From: Girardinichthys multiradiatus | Lineage: Eukaryota > Chordata > Actinopteri > Cyprinodontiformes > Goodeidae | Direction: 5' to 3' | DNA length: 64,000 nucleotides | NCBI RefSeq assembly: GCF_021462225.1 | Contig: NC_061798.1 | Location: 22,962,820-23,026,819, forward strand | Shown here: one piece after another, positions 36,301 to 42,568 of the stretch | How the letters are laid out: each line of letters starts with the position of its first letter | How positions within the stretch are numbered: position 1 is the stretch's first letter | The notes under the pieces: model-generated | Database searches by the model: none | Told to the model about the DNA's origin: nothing | What the model saw: the letters and a program-made list of their open reading frames with translations, nothing else | Program-made: the position numbers and the translations under genes

Positions 36301-38240
36301 TCTGCTTGGTCCTCAAACCTCTGGATGTGGCCTGTAGAACTTTGGCCAAAGAAGCCTTCCCGCGTCTGTCCCTCGTCAAACCCATTCTCACAGGCTTGCT
36401 CTCACGCCACCTCGTACCCCGGCCGGGCGATTCCTCGTCCATCCTAAAGGAGGTAAAGAGGATGATGAGGCGGAACCTGGCGAGCTGCTACGTCAGCCCA
36501 GCGGTGGACAGGGTTCTGTGCGTGGCATGTTCCCTCGACCCCCAGTTTCATGGGCTGGGCTTCATGGAGGAGAAGGTGAGCTTTGATTTAAAAAAAACAA
36601 AAAAAACTTTTCCTAATACATTTTTTCCTTCCACTCAACTTTCCATTGAAATATTTGGATGGATCATTCTATGAAAAGCCAGCTTCTTTAGCAGTGATCT
36701 TTTGTGCCTTAAACTCCTTGTGAATGGTCAGCAGGTGGTAGTCTTCTCCAATGTAGTTTGGGTCATAACATCTGTTTAGAAATTAGTTGGTTTTTTTTGT
36801 TGTTGTCTGATATGATATTCAAATTTTCAGAGGGTTTTTATTTGCAGGAAGCCATATTCATTAAAATGATTAGGAAAATAATCCTGAAATCTATAGCTCT
36901 GTGTGTGATGAGTTCATACAGTAAGCAAGTTTCCCTTTTTGAACAGAATTACTGCAATAAATAAACTTTTCAGTGACATTTTCATTTATTGAGGTTCTAC
37001 TGTGCTTGTTACTTTATAGTTCCTGGCAATAAGTTTTTTTTTTTTTTACTATTGAAATCAAAACCTCCATTTAAAAAAAAAAAAATTTAATTTGAATATG
37101 ATTGCAAAGACATTGATAAATATCATGGCATCATAATGGGGAAACAAATCGTTGCTGGTGTACTGCAGAGGTTTGTTTATTCATACTGCCTATTAAAAAG
37201 ATTAAAAAGCCTCTTTTTATGTTCTGCAAAAAAGAACATTTGAAACACTACAGAAAGTACCTAAATAGATAGATAAGCTAGTATTTGCAAAAAAAAAGTC
37301 ATATTTAAAAAAGATAAGATTTTACAACATGGTTATGAAATAAAAAGAGAATCCAACTTTATTTGTGTTCTGTGAAAAAATTGCTAAACTGAATTAGGCA
37401 GATTTTTAAAAACAAACATACTTTACCGTGGTCAAAGGTTTTCCTGCCAGCCAAAAAATAACTTAAAACAGCTCTAGTCTGGATCAGCAGGCATTGATCT
37501 CTTACATCAGATCTGAGATGTGTTCCAGTAATGCTGGAGCTCTGCCTGATTTTAGCCTGGATGTGTTTCAGTAGTTTTGCAAAAGGATAATGAGCTGTTT
37601 TATCCTTGTGTTGTAGCAGCAGATGGCCACATTCAACTGGCTGAAGAAGGAGGCTGTGAGGATAGCGAAGGAGGACAGGAAAAGGAGTAAAGGCAATCAA
37701 GAGAAGAGAAGCTCCCCTCCTGTGTCCCCAGAGTCAGACAGCGAAATCCTCCGGAGGAGCAAACGCTTAAAGGAGTGCCCCCCGATCAACTTCAGAGAAA
37801 TTATCATGGAAGATGAATGCAGCGACGCCGGAGAAAACGATGACGGCGAACCGTCGGACCCTGCTTCTCAGGCTGGGCTCTCTGGCATGGAGTTTCTGTT
37901 GGGGGACCTGTTCTGCTCCACTACAAGGAGCAGGCAGAGCTCCGTCGAGGAGTCTGTCGACATGGAGATGTCAGTCTTCAGAGCCGACAGAGGGGCTTCG
38001 CTGGGAGTGGAGCCACTACAGTGGTGGAGGACCAAGGCAGCTCAGTTTCCTCTGCTAGCCTCGGTGGCGCGGGTTTACATGGCTGCTCCAGCTATGGCGG
38101 GAAACGCCGCCCGGGACTTTGTGCAGGAAGGACCCGTCACCACAAACAGGAAGAGGTCCACCATTCCCCCTGAAAGTTTGGATGCTATTCTGTTTCTACA
38201 CCACAACCACATTTCCACCTCTGAGGGCGGGCAGGAGTGA
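9136..38240 (+). CDS. BED - PR/SET - BED - hAT domain gene (seven coding exons), transposase-derived
   Basis: Joined exons are 9136-9373, 17920-18227, 18563-18627, 18722-18879, 33856-34368, 35089-36575 and 37623-38240. They total 3387 nt, or 1128 aa plus stop, with every junction in frame. Order: BED finger 1 (Cys35, Cys38, His54, His59), PR/SET domain (about 115-256), BED finger 2 (Cys388, Cys391, His407, His412), an [10 protein letters not shown]-hook-like motif near 538-545, an RNase H-like hAT region starting with SVDVW, and a C-terminal hAT dimerisation block with [24 protein letters not shown] and hAT domains bind DNA and dimerise, and PR/SET domains methylate histones or recruit partners. 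A nuclear chromatin or transcription role is inferred. An in-frame upstream ATG at 8950 would add 62 residues. The usual hAT SERxFS block is replaced by NAARDF, so transposition activity is unlikely. I do not recognise a standard gene name. Confidence 0.85.
9374..10133. other. Start of intron 1, no further gene seen
   Basis: Intronic sequence without a convincing exon. Short open frames here show no domain. Confidence 0.5.
10134..12629 (-). mobile_element. LINE L2-type retrotransposon, 5'-truncated and decayed
   Basis: On the minus strand, ORF2 fragments read from 12629 to about 10990 in three pieces. The reverse transcriptase has [44 protein letters not shown] and, after a frameshift near 11895, the catalytic [13 protein letters not shown]-terminal piece reads [21 protein letters not shown] and LLWNQLP (11355 to 10987). 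A long untranslated region then ends in the typical L2 tail, GGCGCTATATAAATAAACTG followed by AATTGAAT, at 10134-10175. The element is in intron 1 and antisense to the gene. Frameshifts make it inactive. Confidence 0.85.
12640..12870. repeat. Interspersed repeat shared with 29850-29930
   Basis: A 29-base stretch at 12741-12769 is identical to 29870-29898, and the flanks are alike (GAACTTGC upstream of both). The first part, with ATATATCATCATCGCAATAT, belongs to a family of teleost repeats built on CGATAT motifs. The element type is not known to me. Confidence 0.5.
12880..13490 (+). mobile_element. LINE reverse transcriptase C-terminal fossil
   Basis: Plus-strand fragments read [22 protein letters not shown], then [20 protein letters not shown] and [19 protein letters not shown]. 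These are the region after the catalytic block in Rex1/jockey-like fish LINEs. One in-frame stop (TGA near 13076) and later frame changes break it. The clade is uncertain. Confidence 0.65.
13494..13788 (+). mobile_element. SINE with B-box and GCGCTGTATAAG tail
   Basis: It starts with a B-box-like TGTTCGAACCCC at 13513-13526. A conserved body follows with GTCAGAGGGCCCAGTGGTGCC and GGGCAGCTGTGGCTATAATG. It ends with AAAGCGCTTTGGAGTCCTTG and GATAAAGCGCTGTATAAGTG. This is a common teleost SINE family; a decayed relative is at 50915-51090. Confidence 0.7.
13789..14669. other. Intron 1, no gene recognised
   Basis: The open frame at 13736-14089 starts inside the SINE and has no known domain. The sequence otherwise looks like unremarkable intron. 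Confidence 0.5.
14670..14950 (+). mobile_element. LINE 3' end with GATTCT tail
   Basis: The sequence TTGGCAATAAAGCTTTTCTG followed by ATTCTGATTCTGAT is a well-known teleost LINE 3' terminus. The upstream part, with repeated CTTGCACTG-like words, is its untranslated region. No coding part remains. Confidence 0.6.
14951..16154. other. Intron 1, no gene recognised
   Basis: AT-rich sequence. The part near 15715-16140 (GGGGTGGACCGA ... GGTCGATAAGATCGG) looks like an old interspersed repeat, but I cannot name it. Confidence 0.4.
16157..17756 (-). mobile_element. Tc1-like transposon, copy b (complete ends)
   Basis: A 1600-bp element of the same family as copy a, in the opposite orientation. TA flanks it at 16155-16156 and 17757-17758, with long inverted repeats at both ends. 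It lies in intron 1, only about 160 bp before the exon 2 acceptor. Confidence 0.9.
16434..17438 (-). pseudogene. Tc1 transposase, two nonsense codons
   Basis: The frame runs from ATG 17438-17436 to TGA 16436-16434, 334 codons, without frameshift. Stops are TAG at codon 11 (17408-17406) and TAG at codon 236 (16733-16731, at the Gln of the QHDLAPAH block). The catalytic motif neighbourhoods FSDESKF and [15 protein letters not shown] are intact. Only two base changes separate it from an open frame. Confidence 0.9.
17920..18227 (+). CDS. BED/PR/hAT gene, exon 2: start of PR/SET domain
   Basis: The acceptor TTTCTCCAG at 17911-17919 and donor GCT|GTAAGT at 18227/18228 define the exon. Phase 1 in and phase 0 out keep the frame. 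It encodes an acidic linker ([14 protein letters not shown]) and the first strands of the PR/SET fold ([12 protein letters not shown]). Confidence 0.85.
18228..18562. other. Intron 2
   Basis: AT-rich intron of 335 bp. It has GTAAGT at the start and a CTCTAG acceptor at the end. Confidence 0.75.
18563..18627 (+). CDS. BED/PR/hAT gene, exon 3: PR/SET core
   Basis: This 65-nt exon encodes [14 protein letters not shown], the conserved PR/SET core found as DxxxxxxxNWMRYV in PRDM proteins. The acceptor is CTCTAG and the donor ATGAG|GTGAGG. The split arginine codon is completed in exon 4. Confidence 0.85.
18722..18879 (+). CDS. BED/PR/hAT gene, exon 4: end of PR/SET domain
   Basis: The exon completes NWMRYV and then encodes [18 protein letters not shown] and [17 protein letters not shown]. 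In active PRDM9-type enzymes the corresponding motif is VWYG; here it is VWIG, so a tyrosine near the active site is replaced by isoleucine. The donor is ATGA|GTGAGT at 18879/18880, phase 1. Confidence 0.85.
18935..19010. mobile_element. Decayed Tc1-type terminal repeat
   Basis: TTATTTCAGTATTTTAAAGA with ATTCATATATTTT resembles the inner terminal repeat of a second Tc1 group also seen near 33615-33797 and 36795-37005. It is too decayed to bound well. Confidence 0.3.
19085..19204 (+). mobile_element. L2-type reverse transcriptase scrap
   Basis: The sequence translates, with breaks, to a [24 protein letters not shown] block and a CYTDDTQ-like catalytic motif. It is cut at 19204 by Tc1 copy c. 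Confidence 0.6.
19520..20008 (-). repeat. 3' LTR of the provirus
   Basis: 489 bp, with TG...CA ends on both strands (TGTTGTGG ... ATTACA on the plus strand). On the sense (minus) strand it carries TATAAATA at 19687-19680 and AATAAA at 19601-19596. The 60-codon plus-strand open frame inside is probably chance. Confidence 0.9.
20009..20021 (-). promoter_or_regulatory. Polypurine tract
   Basis: On the minus strand AGAAGAAAGGAG lies directly against the 3' LTR. This is where plus-strand DNA synthesis is primed in retroviruses. Confidence 0.8.
20055..20450 (-). pseudogene. Retroviral envelope, N-terminal fragment
   Basis: A 131-codon frame starts with a hydrophobic segment at about residues 8-26 (signal or membrane anchor). 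An ectodomain-like stretch follows, with [14 protein letters not shown] and a Cys-rich DCCYVCC, which recalls the CWVC-type region of fish retroviral surface proteins. The frame ends 47 bp before the 3' LTR, so the rest of the surface subunit and the whole fusion subunit are missing. Assignment to env rests on position and weak motif similarity. It cannot act as an entry protein in this form. Confidence 0.55.
20850..21420 (-). pseudogene. Retroviral integrase, C-terminal fragment
   Basis: The frame from 21188 to 20850 includes [11 protein letters not shown] and [11 protein letters not shown], the SH3-like DNA-binding tail of gamma-type integrases. The same frame reads back to about 21330 with [14 protein letters not shown] and [13 protein letters not shown], broken by a TAA at 21206-21204. 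Further back, up to about 21420, an NGTL-like block with another stop is visible. The catalytic DDE core is not recognisable. Near 20949-20981 an 11-bp unit CTTTCCTGCAG is repeated almost three times in tandem. Confidence 0.75.
21430..26500 (-). other. Provirus interior without recognisable coding
   Basis: About 5 kb of AT-rich sequence sits where gag and most of pol should be. Both strands are dense in stops and I find no Gag, protease or reverse transcriptase motif. Short frames at 25180-25825 show no domain. The 5' leader side (26040-26500) contains a GC-richer part near the LTR. Either the coding region decayed in a mobilised lineage or it was replaced by other sequence. Confidence 0.6.
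23140..23215 (-). repeat. LINE 3' tail inside the provirus
   Basis: ACTTTATTGATCCCCGAGGG preceded by AATTCAAATTCAAAG is a widespread teleost LINE 3' end, here in minus orientation. It suggests that the provirus interior has taken up other repeats. Confidence 0.6.
26515..26537 (-). promoter_or_regulatory. Candidate primer binding site
   Basis: Just inside the 5' LTR the minus strand reads ATTT then TAGCGTCACGAACAGG, the position of the tRNA primer site. The usual TGG start appears as TAG, and I could not match the site to a tRNA. Confidence 0.4.
26538..27026 (-). repeat. 5' LTR of the provirus
   Basis: 489 bp, read as identical to the LTR at 19520-20008 at a constant offset of 7018. TATAAATA lies at 26705-26698 on the sense strand. 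It is followed on the right by the target duplicate ATCA and the rest of Tc1 copy c. Confidence 0.9.
27046..28042 (+). pseudogene. Tc1 transposase with frameshift and nonsense codon (copy c)
   Basis: The frame opens at ATG 27046 with the usual [18 protein letters not shown]. An 8-bp deletion near 27560 (compare CCAAAATG in copy a) shifts the frame. TAG at 27743-27745 replaces the Gln codon of the QHDLAPAH block, as in copy b. The SPDLN block reads NHIE instead of NPIE. The retrovirus lies 16 bp upstream of the start codon, within the untranslated leader. Confidence 0.9.
28307..29810 (+). mobile_element. Tc1-like transposon of a second family, right end damaged
   Basis: The left end starts CAGTACAGACCAAACGTTTG directly after the TA (28305-28306) that ends copy c. 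The right inverted repeat (CTCTTTGAATGAGAAGGTG, to 29810) then departs from the expected terminus. Inner repeat blocks such as CACTGAAGGCATCAAAACTA recur inverted at 29738-29757. Confidence 0.8.
28722..29673 (+). pseudogene. Tc1 transposase, second family, broken
   Basis: ATG 28722 opens [20 protein letters not shown] with the first helix-turn-helix. The coding then jumps frame near 28855, where about 90 bp seem lost, continues in another frame ([45 protein letters not shown]) to a stop at 29280, and goes on in fragments with [10 protein letters not shown] and [12 protein letters not shown] blocks to TAA 29671. No functional protein is expected. Confidence 0.85.
29850..30080. repeat. Interspersed repeat shared with 12640-12870
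   Basis: It contains the 29-base block identical to 12741-12769 and a later TATCGCAACTGATATCGCC motif of the same CGATAT-rich repeat family. Confidence 0.5.
30120..30555 (+). pseudogene. Tc1 transposase fossil
   Basis: Scattered fragments read [13 protein letters not shown], [14 protein letters not shown] and ITVLD near the motif position of copy a, and then an ending like the TPQQSHGLI region. Many stops and shifts are present. This is an older relative of the Tc1 families nearby. Confidence 0.5.
30587..31118 (+). mobile_element. hAT remnant encoding a BED finger
   Basis: The frame 30729-31040 encodes 103 residues with a BED finger: an EVWLHFSK aromatic block, CNICKAKC, and a HLVKH pair. 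ZBED1-like hAT transposases begin in this way. GGTAC-rich ends (GGGATAGGTACCG at the left, CTGGTACCG at 31118) look like terminal repeats. The catalytic part is absent. It lies in intron 4 of the BED/PR gene, same strand. Confidence 0.6.
31119..31514. other. Intron 4, partial hAT end and unassigned sequence
   Basis: CAGGGGTGCCGCCAGGGATT at 31123-31142 resembles one end of another hAT family, but no matching right end was found. The rest is unassigned. Confidence 0.4.
31517..32910 (-). mobile_element. Tc1-like transposon, copy d, internally deleted
   Basis: 1394 bp with both long inverted repeats and TA at 31515-31516 and 32911-32912. Relative to copy b, 217 bp are missing (equivalent to 17008-17224), joining AAAAAAGT directly to CCACAATC. 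Copy e has the same junction. Confidence 0.9.
31795..32582 (-). pseudogene. Tc1 transposase with internal deletion (copy d)
   Basis: ATG 32582 opens the N-terminal DNA-binding part. The 217-bp deletion removes the second helix-turn-helix and linker and shifts the frame, so translation runs out at 32241. The catalytic part stays open in its own frame from 32340 to 31795, with [15 protein letters not shown] intact. Confidence 0.85.
32913..33613. other. Intron 4, no gene recognised
   Basis: AT-rich. It contains the perfect inverted repeat at 33114-33170, noted separately. Confidence 0.5.
33114..33170. repeat. Perfect 17-bp inverted repeat
   Basis: AATTGTTCTGAAATAAA at 33114-33130 is matched by its exact complement at 33154-33170, with a 23-base T-rich spacer. 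It could be the core of a small MITE or a hairpin. Confidence 0.75.
33615..33797. mobile_element. Tc1-type MITE or terminal repeat
   Basis: GATTTTCATAAGCTGTAAGG, GAAATAAACACTTCAATT and the end TAATTGAGATGCCCCTGTA form the typical end of a Tc1-group element. The left end is not clear. It stops about 60 bp before the exon 5 acceptor. Confidence 0.5.
33856..34368 (+). CDS. BED/PR/hAT gene, exon 5: linker and BED zinc finger 2
   Basis: The acceptor GTACAG lies at 33850-33855 and the donor GGCAG|GTAAGA at 34368/34369. A Ser/Pro-rich linker of about 110 residues is followed by BED finger 2: [20 protein letters not shown]. It aligns with finger 1 through FG...GRPL...VC.LC...V...G..T.L..HL...H, so the two fingers are probably duplicates. 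Phase 1 on both sides. Confidence 0.85.
34369..35088. other. Intron 5
   Basis: 720 bp of AT-rich intron ending in TTCTTGGACAG. No element recognised. Confidence 0.7.
35089..36575 (+). CDS. BED/PR/hAT gene, exon 6: hAT transposase-like region
   Basis: A single large exon of 1487 nt encodes residues about 428-923. An [10 protein letters not shown]-hook-like motif precedes SVDVWLHSW, the position of the first catalytic Asp of hAT enzymes. The second Asp motif (usually TDNA/TDNG) reads LLGLEGQ and lacks it. An insertion domain and the conserved [19 protein letters not shown] and [13 protein letters not shown] blocks follow. The frame is fully open and GC-rich at third positions, which supports selection. 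The donor is GAGAAG|GTGAGC. Confidence 0.9.
36576..37622. other. Intron 6 with a Tc1-type end
   Basis: About 1 kb, AT-rich, with T and A runs at 37036-37084. It contains the Tc1-type repeat at 36795-37005. It ends in the tandem acceptor TAGCAGCAG. Confidence 0.7.
36795..37005. mobile_element. Tc1-type MITE or terminal repeat
   Basis: CTCTGTGTGTGATGAGTTCA, TTTTTGAACAGAATTACTGC and TTCATTTATTGAGGTTCTAC match, with changes, the 3' end of the Tc1 group also seen at 33615-33797. Confidence 0.45.
37623..38240 (+). CDS. BED/PR/hAT gene, exon 7: hAT dimerisation domain and stop
   Basis: Starting after the last of three tandem acceptors, the exon encodes [12 protein letters not shown], a basic RRSKRLKE stretch that could be a nuclear signal, an acidic region, and the C-terminal hAT block [21 protein letters not shown] with [14 protein letters not shown]. 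The SERxFS motif that supplies the last catalytic Glu in hAT enzymes is replaced by NAARDF. TGA is at 38238-38240. Confidence 0.9.
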   Translation: MATFNWLKKEAVRIAKEDRKRSKGNQEKRSSPPVSPESDSEILRRSKRLKECPPINFREIIMEDECSDAGENDDGEPSDPASQAGLSGMEFLLGDLFCSTTRSRQSSVEESVDMEMSVFRADRGASLGVEPLQWWRTKAAQFPLLASVARVYMAAPAMAGNAARDFVQEGPVTTNRKRSTIPPESLDAILFLHHNHISTSEGGQE

Positions 38241-39189
38241 TGGGAAGAACATTGTTCAGAGAGGTTCTGCTGAAAGGAACTGGACCATCCTCTTCTATCG
38301 TATCCCTTTTATACAAATTAAAAGTGATTTTAATCCAGAAACTTCATCTCCAAGACGATTTTAAGGTTTGAATAAAGCAACAGTATAATCATGGAAAACT
38401 AATTGGCAAATTTAACCTTCATCTGACTTTGCAGCAAATTATTTACCAATATAATCGTGGTGTAATTTTTATTTTTTATTTTTTTTTACATTTTTGGCTG
38501 CGAACTACAAAACAAATACAGAAATGTCCATCAATCTGTGATTTTTTTTGTTTTGTTTACTACTGATTTACTTTTAACTTTATTACCCTGTAGTCCTTTG
38601 TGCCTTATCTAGTTTCTTTAGCCACACCGTAGTACCAGATATTTTCTAACCAAATTTAACCCTTCTTCCTGTTTTTATAGCCACAGCTGATTATACGTTT
38701 TTAGACTGGTCTGTTGAAGGTGGTTTGATCTTTTGTTTGCCTCTGCTTTCTTCCTGATTTGTTGATCAGTAATTGATTAAATGAGAAGCAAGAGTTAAAG
38801 ACTGTATCAGTAAATTGGCTGAAGCAACTTAAATGATAATCATGTTGGAATGGCCAAATAAGAAAAAACAAAAACTGACTGTAAAACATGCTATCATGTT
38901 CAAATAAAGGTTTCTATAAACTGTGCTGTAATTGTTTTGTACCACCCTGTACTAATAGGCAAACCATCTGTAACATAGACTTTATAGAAGGAGTTTTATA
39001 CAGTCTGTGGTCTGTGTTGTGCGTCCCTGAATGTATTCTTTCACCTTTTTATAAATCAAATACAGAATAGATTTTTGTCTTGTAGCAAACCTGTCCTATA
39101 ACTTTTATTTTCTTCCAATAAAACTGACTTCACCATTTTAAAAGTTTCTGTTTTAACATGTTAATATCAAAGAAAACGTTCTAATGTGC
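38241..39189 (+). other. 3' untranslated region of the BED/PR/hAT gene
   Basis: AATAAA occurs at 38371-38376, 130 bp after the stop, and again near 38903 and at 39117-39122. The first would give a short message, the last an 880-bp trailer. Nothing else is recognised. Confidence 0.55.
38371..38376 (+). terminator. Candidate polyadenylation signal
   Basis: AATAAA, the first after the stop codon of the BED/PR/hAT gene. Confidence 0.55.
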
Positions 39190-40391
39190 AGTTCTGGTCA
39201 GAAGTTTATAAGAGCTAATATGTTCCTTTCAGGCTTTTAATGATGCATTTAAACTGTTTTTGCCATTGGTATGATGATATGCAACATCAATGAATTTCAA
39301 AAAACAGGGATTGGGTGAACAAGTCTGAATTTATTGATGGTTCTCTGTCACCTGCACAAGTTGGAGATTACACATCAAGGCTCAAATATATACATACATG
39401 CCCTCTGATGTTTGGTTAAATGTCTTCAAGCGAGTTGCGCCTCAACATCTTTGTAGTCATCAGCATAATCTGGCTCGACATTTGTTCGTTTTCTCAGAAA
39501 TGGTAGAGCTCAGTTAAATTGCTTGGTTTCTGGTACAAACCCAATTATAAATATTCAGTAGGGTTGAGTTGAAGGCCCTTCCAGCAGCTTATTGTTGACC
39601 TTTTTTCCATTACCAAAGTGGGCTGCATTTCAATTTATTGTCCTCCTTCACTCACCCAACCCAAACTGTTGCCTGAGATTAAAAGAAATTGCTTAGCAAC
39701 CAATGCAGGAACCTTTAAAACTCAAGCCGATTATAAATTAGAAGATGCTTGAACTCCAGTGATATTGTCCAAATTGAGGTTAGTTTAACATCAGCCGGAC
39801 TGGGAGATTGCCAACCAAGAATAAAGCACCTGCTCCAATCTAGGCACCTTCAAGCTATGCTAAGGTTTACCACTGCCCACATGGACAACTCAAAAATCTT
39901 TTCGAGAATGTTTTTATGATCCAAAGACAAATTGAGCCATTTGGGTACATCAACGAGAAGTATTTTTTTAAGTCACGGTGAGGCGTTTAAACCTAATACC
40001 AACTGTCAGCCATGGTGGTGGCAGCCTCATGCTAAGGGGTTGTTTCACTGCCACAAAATGGACCAAGAGATGCAGGAGGAGTACCTCCAAATTCTTCAAC
40101 GTCCCCTTAAATCAACAGCTTGTTTAAAATTTGGTGTTCCAGCAAGGCAATGATCCCAAACACACATTACAAATGCTTTAACAATGGGGGGTAAAGCTGG
40201 CTGACATTAAGCTCTTGGAAAGGCGACGACCTTAATCCCATTAAATATTTATAGCCTTTGTTTAAAAGGCAAGTACGCACCAACCAAATGATTTAAATGA
40301 GGTTTAACATTTCTGGTGGTTAAAAGTCCACCCAGAATTATGCCAAAAACTTTTTAATGGCTCCAAAACATGTCTTTAACATGTCAAAAAC
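39190..40391 (+). mobile_element. Tc1-like fossil of a third family
   Basis: Decayed transposase text includes CATGGTGGTGGCAGCCTCAT (HGGGSL) near 40010 and CAAGGCAATGATCCCAAACA (QGNDPKH) near 40143, the typical Tc1 motif pair. The leading part resembles the long untranslated region of such elements. It is cut at 40391 by copy e. Confidence 0.55.
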
Positions 40392-41390
40392 AGCCTTTAG
40401 CTCATCCAGAGTGTTGGGTCTTGAGTCTCTCAACGTTCTCTTCACAATATCCCACAGATTCTCTATGGGGTTCAGGTCAGGAGAGTTGGCAGGCCAATTG
40501 AGCACAGTGATACCATGGTCAGTAAACCATTTACCAGTGGTTTTGGCACTGTGAGCAGGTGCCAGGTTGTGCTGAAAAATGAAATCTTCATCTCCATAAA
40601 GCTTTTCAGCAGATGGAAGCATGAAGTGCTCCAAAATCTCCTGATAGCTAGCTGCATTGACCCTGCCCTTGATAAAACACAGTGGACCAACACCAGCAGC
40701 TGACACGGCACCCCAGACCATCACTGACTGTGGGTACTTGACACTGGACTTCTGGCATTTTGGCATTTCCTTCTCCCCAGTCTTCCTCCAGACTCTGGCA
40801 CCCTGATTTCTGAATGACATGCAGAATTTGCTTTCATCCGAAAAAAGTCCACAATCTTCCTCAGGGTCCGGTCACCTCTTCTCGTTGTGCAGCGTTTTCT
40901 GCCACACTTTTTCCTTCCCACAGACTTCCCACTGAGGTGCCTTGATACAGCACTCTGGGAACAGCCTATTCGTTCAGAAATTTCTTTCTGTGTCTTACCC
41001 TCTTGCTTGAGGGTGTCAATAGTGGCCTTCTGGACAGCAGTCAGGTCGGCAGTCTTACCCATGATTGGGGTTTTGAGTGATGAACCAGGCTGGGAGTTTT
41101 AAAGGCCTCAGGAATCTTTTGCAGGTGTTTAGAGTTAACTCGTTGATTCAGATGATTAGGTTCATAGCTCGTTTAGAGACCCTTTTAATGATATGCTAAT
41201 TTTGTGAGATAGGAATTTTGGGTTTTCATGAGCTGTATGCCAAAATCATCCGTATTAAGACAATAAAAGACCTGAAATATTTCAGTTAGTGTGCAATGAA
41301 TCTAAAATATATGAATGTTAAATTTTCATCATGACATTATGGAAGATAATGAACTTTATCACAATATGCTAATATTTTGAGAAGTACCTG
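40392..41390 (-). mobile_element. Tc1-like transposon, copy e, internally deleted and truncated
   Basis: The right inverted repeat is complete (TA at 41391-41392), but the left end is missing: homology starts abruptly at 40392. The same 217-bp internal deletion as in copy d is present. The transposase DNA-binding part (41062 to 40721) and part of the catalytic domain (40820 to 40392) remain in different frames. Confidence 0.85.
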
Positions 41391-41392
41391 TA

Positions 41393-41632
41393 TATTCCTC
41401 AGGTCTTCAGAGACCTCCTCACTGTGTTCCCAGACTATTCAAGGTGAGGCAGTATGTAGTTACTGTGCCCCTCAGCTGTGGAACAAACTGTCTGAAAGCC
41501 TGAGATTGTTTTTATTTGCTTAAACTTTGTCATTTTAAGGGTTCTTTCATTTTATGTGATTGTGTCTCATTTTTTTTATGCATTTATGTGATGCTTCATT
41601 CAAGGTTGAGATTTATTTTGTGTGTTTCTTGG
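41393..41632 (+). mobile_element. L2-type LINE ORF2 C-terminal scrap
   Basis: GGTGAGGCAGTATGTAGTTA and CAGCTGTGGAACAAACTG translate to a GEAVCSYCAPQLWNKLSESL-like sequence. This is the conserved end of L2/Rex-type LINE polymerases. Confidence 0.6.
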
Positions 41633-42568
41633 TATGAGGGCCCGACGTCCACAAATAGGGGTTGTGCTCACAGCTTGGCATTTGCCAGAGAACACCAGGA
41701 TTGGAAAATTTGCTACTGGCGCCCTGTGCTCTTCACAGATGAAAGCAGGTTCACACTGAGCACATGTGACAGACGTGACAGAGTCTGGAGACACCGTGGA
41801 GAGCGATCTGCTGCCTGCAACATCCTTCAGCATGACCGGTTTGGCAGTGGGTCAGTAATGGTGTGGGGTGGCATTGCTTTGGAGGGTCGCACGGTCCTCC
41901 ATGTGCTCGCCAGAGGTAGCCTGACTACCATTAGGTACCGAGATGAGATCCTCAGATCCCTTGTGAGACCATATGCTGGTACAGTTGGCCCTGGGTTCCT
42001 CCTATTGCAGAACAATGCTAGACCTCATGTGGCTGGAGTGTGTCAGCAGTTCCTGCAAGATGAAGATATTGAAGCTATGGACCGGCCCGCCCGTTCCCCA
42101 GACCTGAATCTGATTGAGCACATCTGGGACATCATATCTTACTCCATCCACCAAGGTCACGTTGCACCACAGACTGTCCAGGAGTTGGCGGATGCTTTAG
42201 TCCAGGTCTGGGAGGAGATCCCTCAGGAGATCATCCGCCGTCTCATCAGGAGCATGCCCAGGTGTTGTAGGGAGGTCATACAGACACGTGGAGGCCACAC
42301 ACAATACTGAGCCTCATTTTGACTTGTTTTAAGGACATTATATTAAAGTTGGATCAGCCTGTAGTGCGTTTTTCCACTTTAATTTTGCATGTGACTCCAA
42401 ATCCAGGCCTCCGTTGGTTGATAAATTTGATTTCCATTGATGATTTTTGTGTGATTTTGTTGTCAGCACATTCAACTTTGTACAGAACAAAGTATTCAAT
42501 GAGAATATTTCATTCATTCAGATCTAGGTTGTGTTATTTGAGTGTTCCCTTTATTTTTTTGAGCAGTG
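41633..42568 (+). mobile_element. Tc1-like transposon, fourth family, copy f, left end missing
   Basis: The right end reads ...TTTTTTTGAGCAGTG, then TA at 42569-42570. The transposase frame is open from the truncation to TGA at 42308-42310: [53 protein letters not shown] small deletion near 41670 (19 bp relative to copy g) and the lost N-terminus make it inactive. Confidence 0.85.
42550..42555 (-). terminator. Candidate slc43a3 polyadenylation signal inside a Tc1 end
   Basis: AATAAA on the minus strand lies within the right inverted repeat of Tc1 copy f, about 197 bp beyond the slc43a3 stop. I see no AATAAA or ATTAAA between the stop and this site. Confidence 0.5.
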
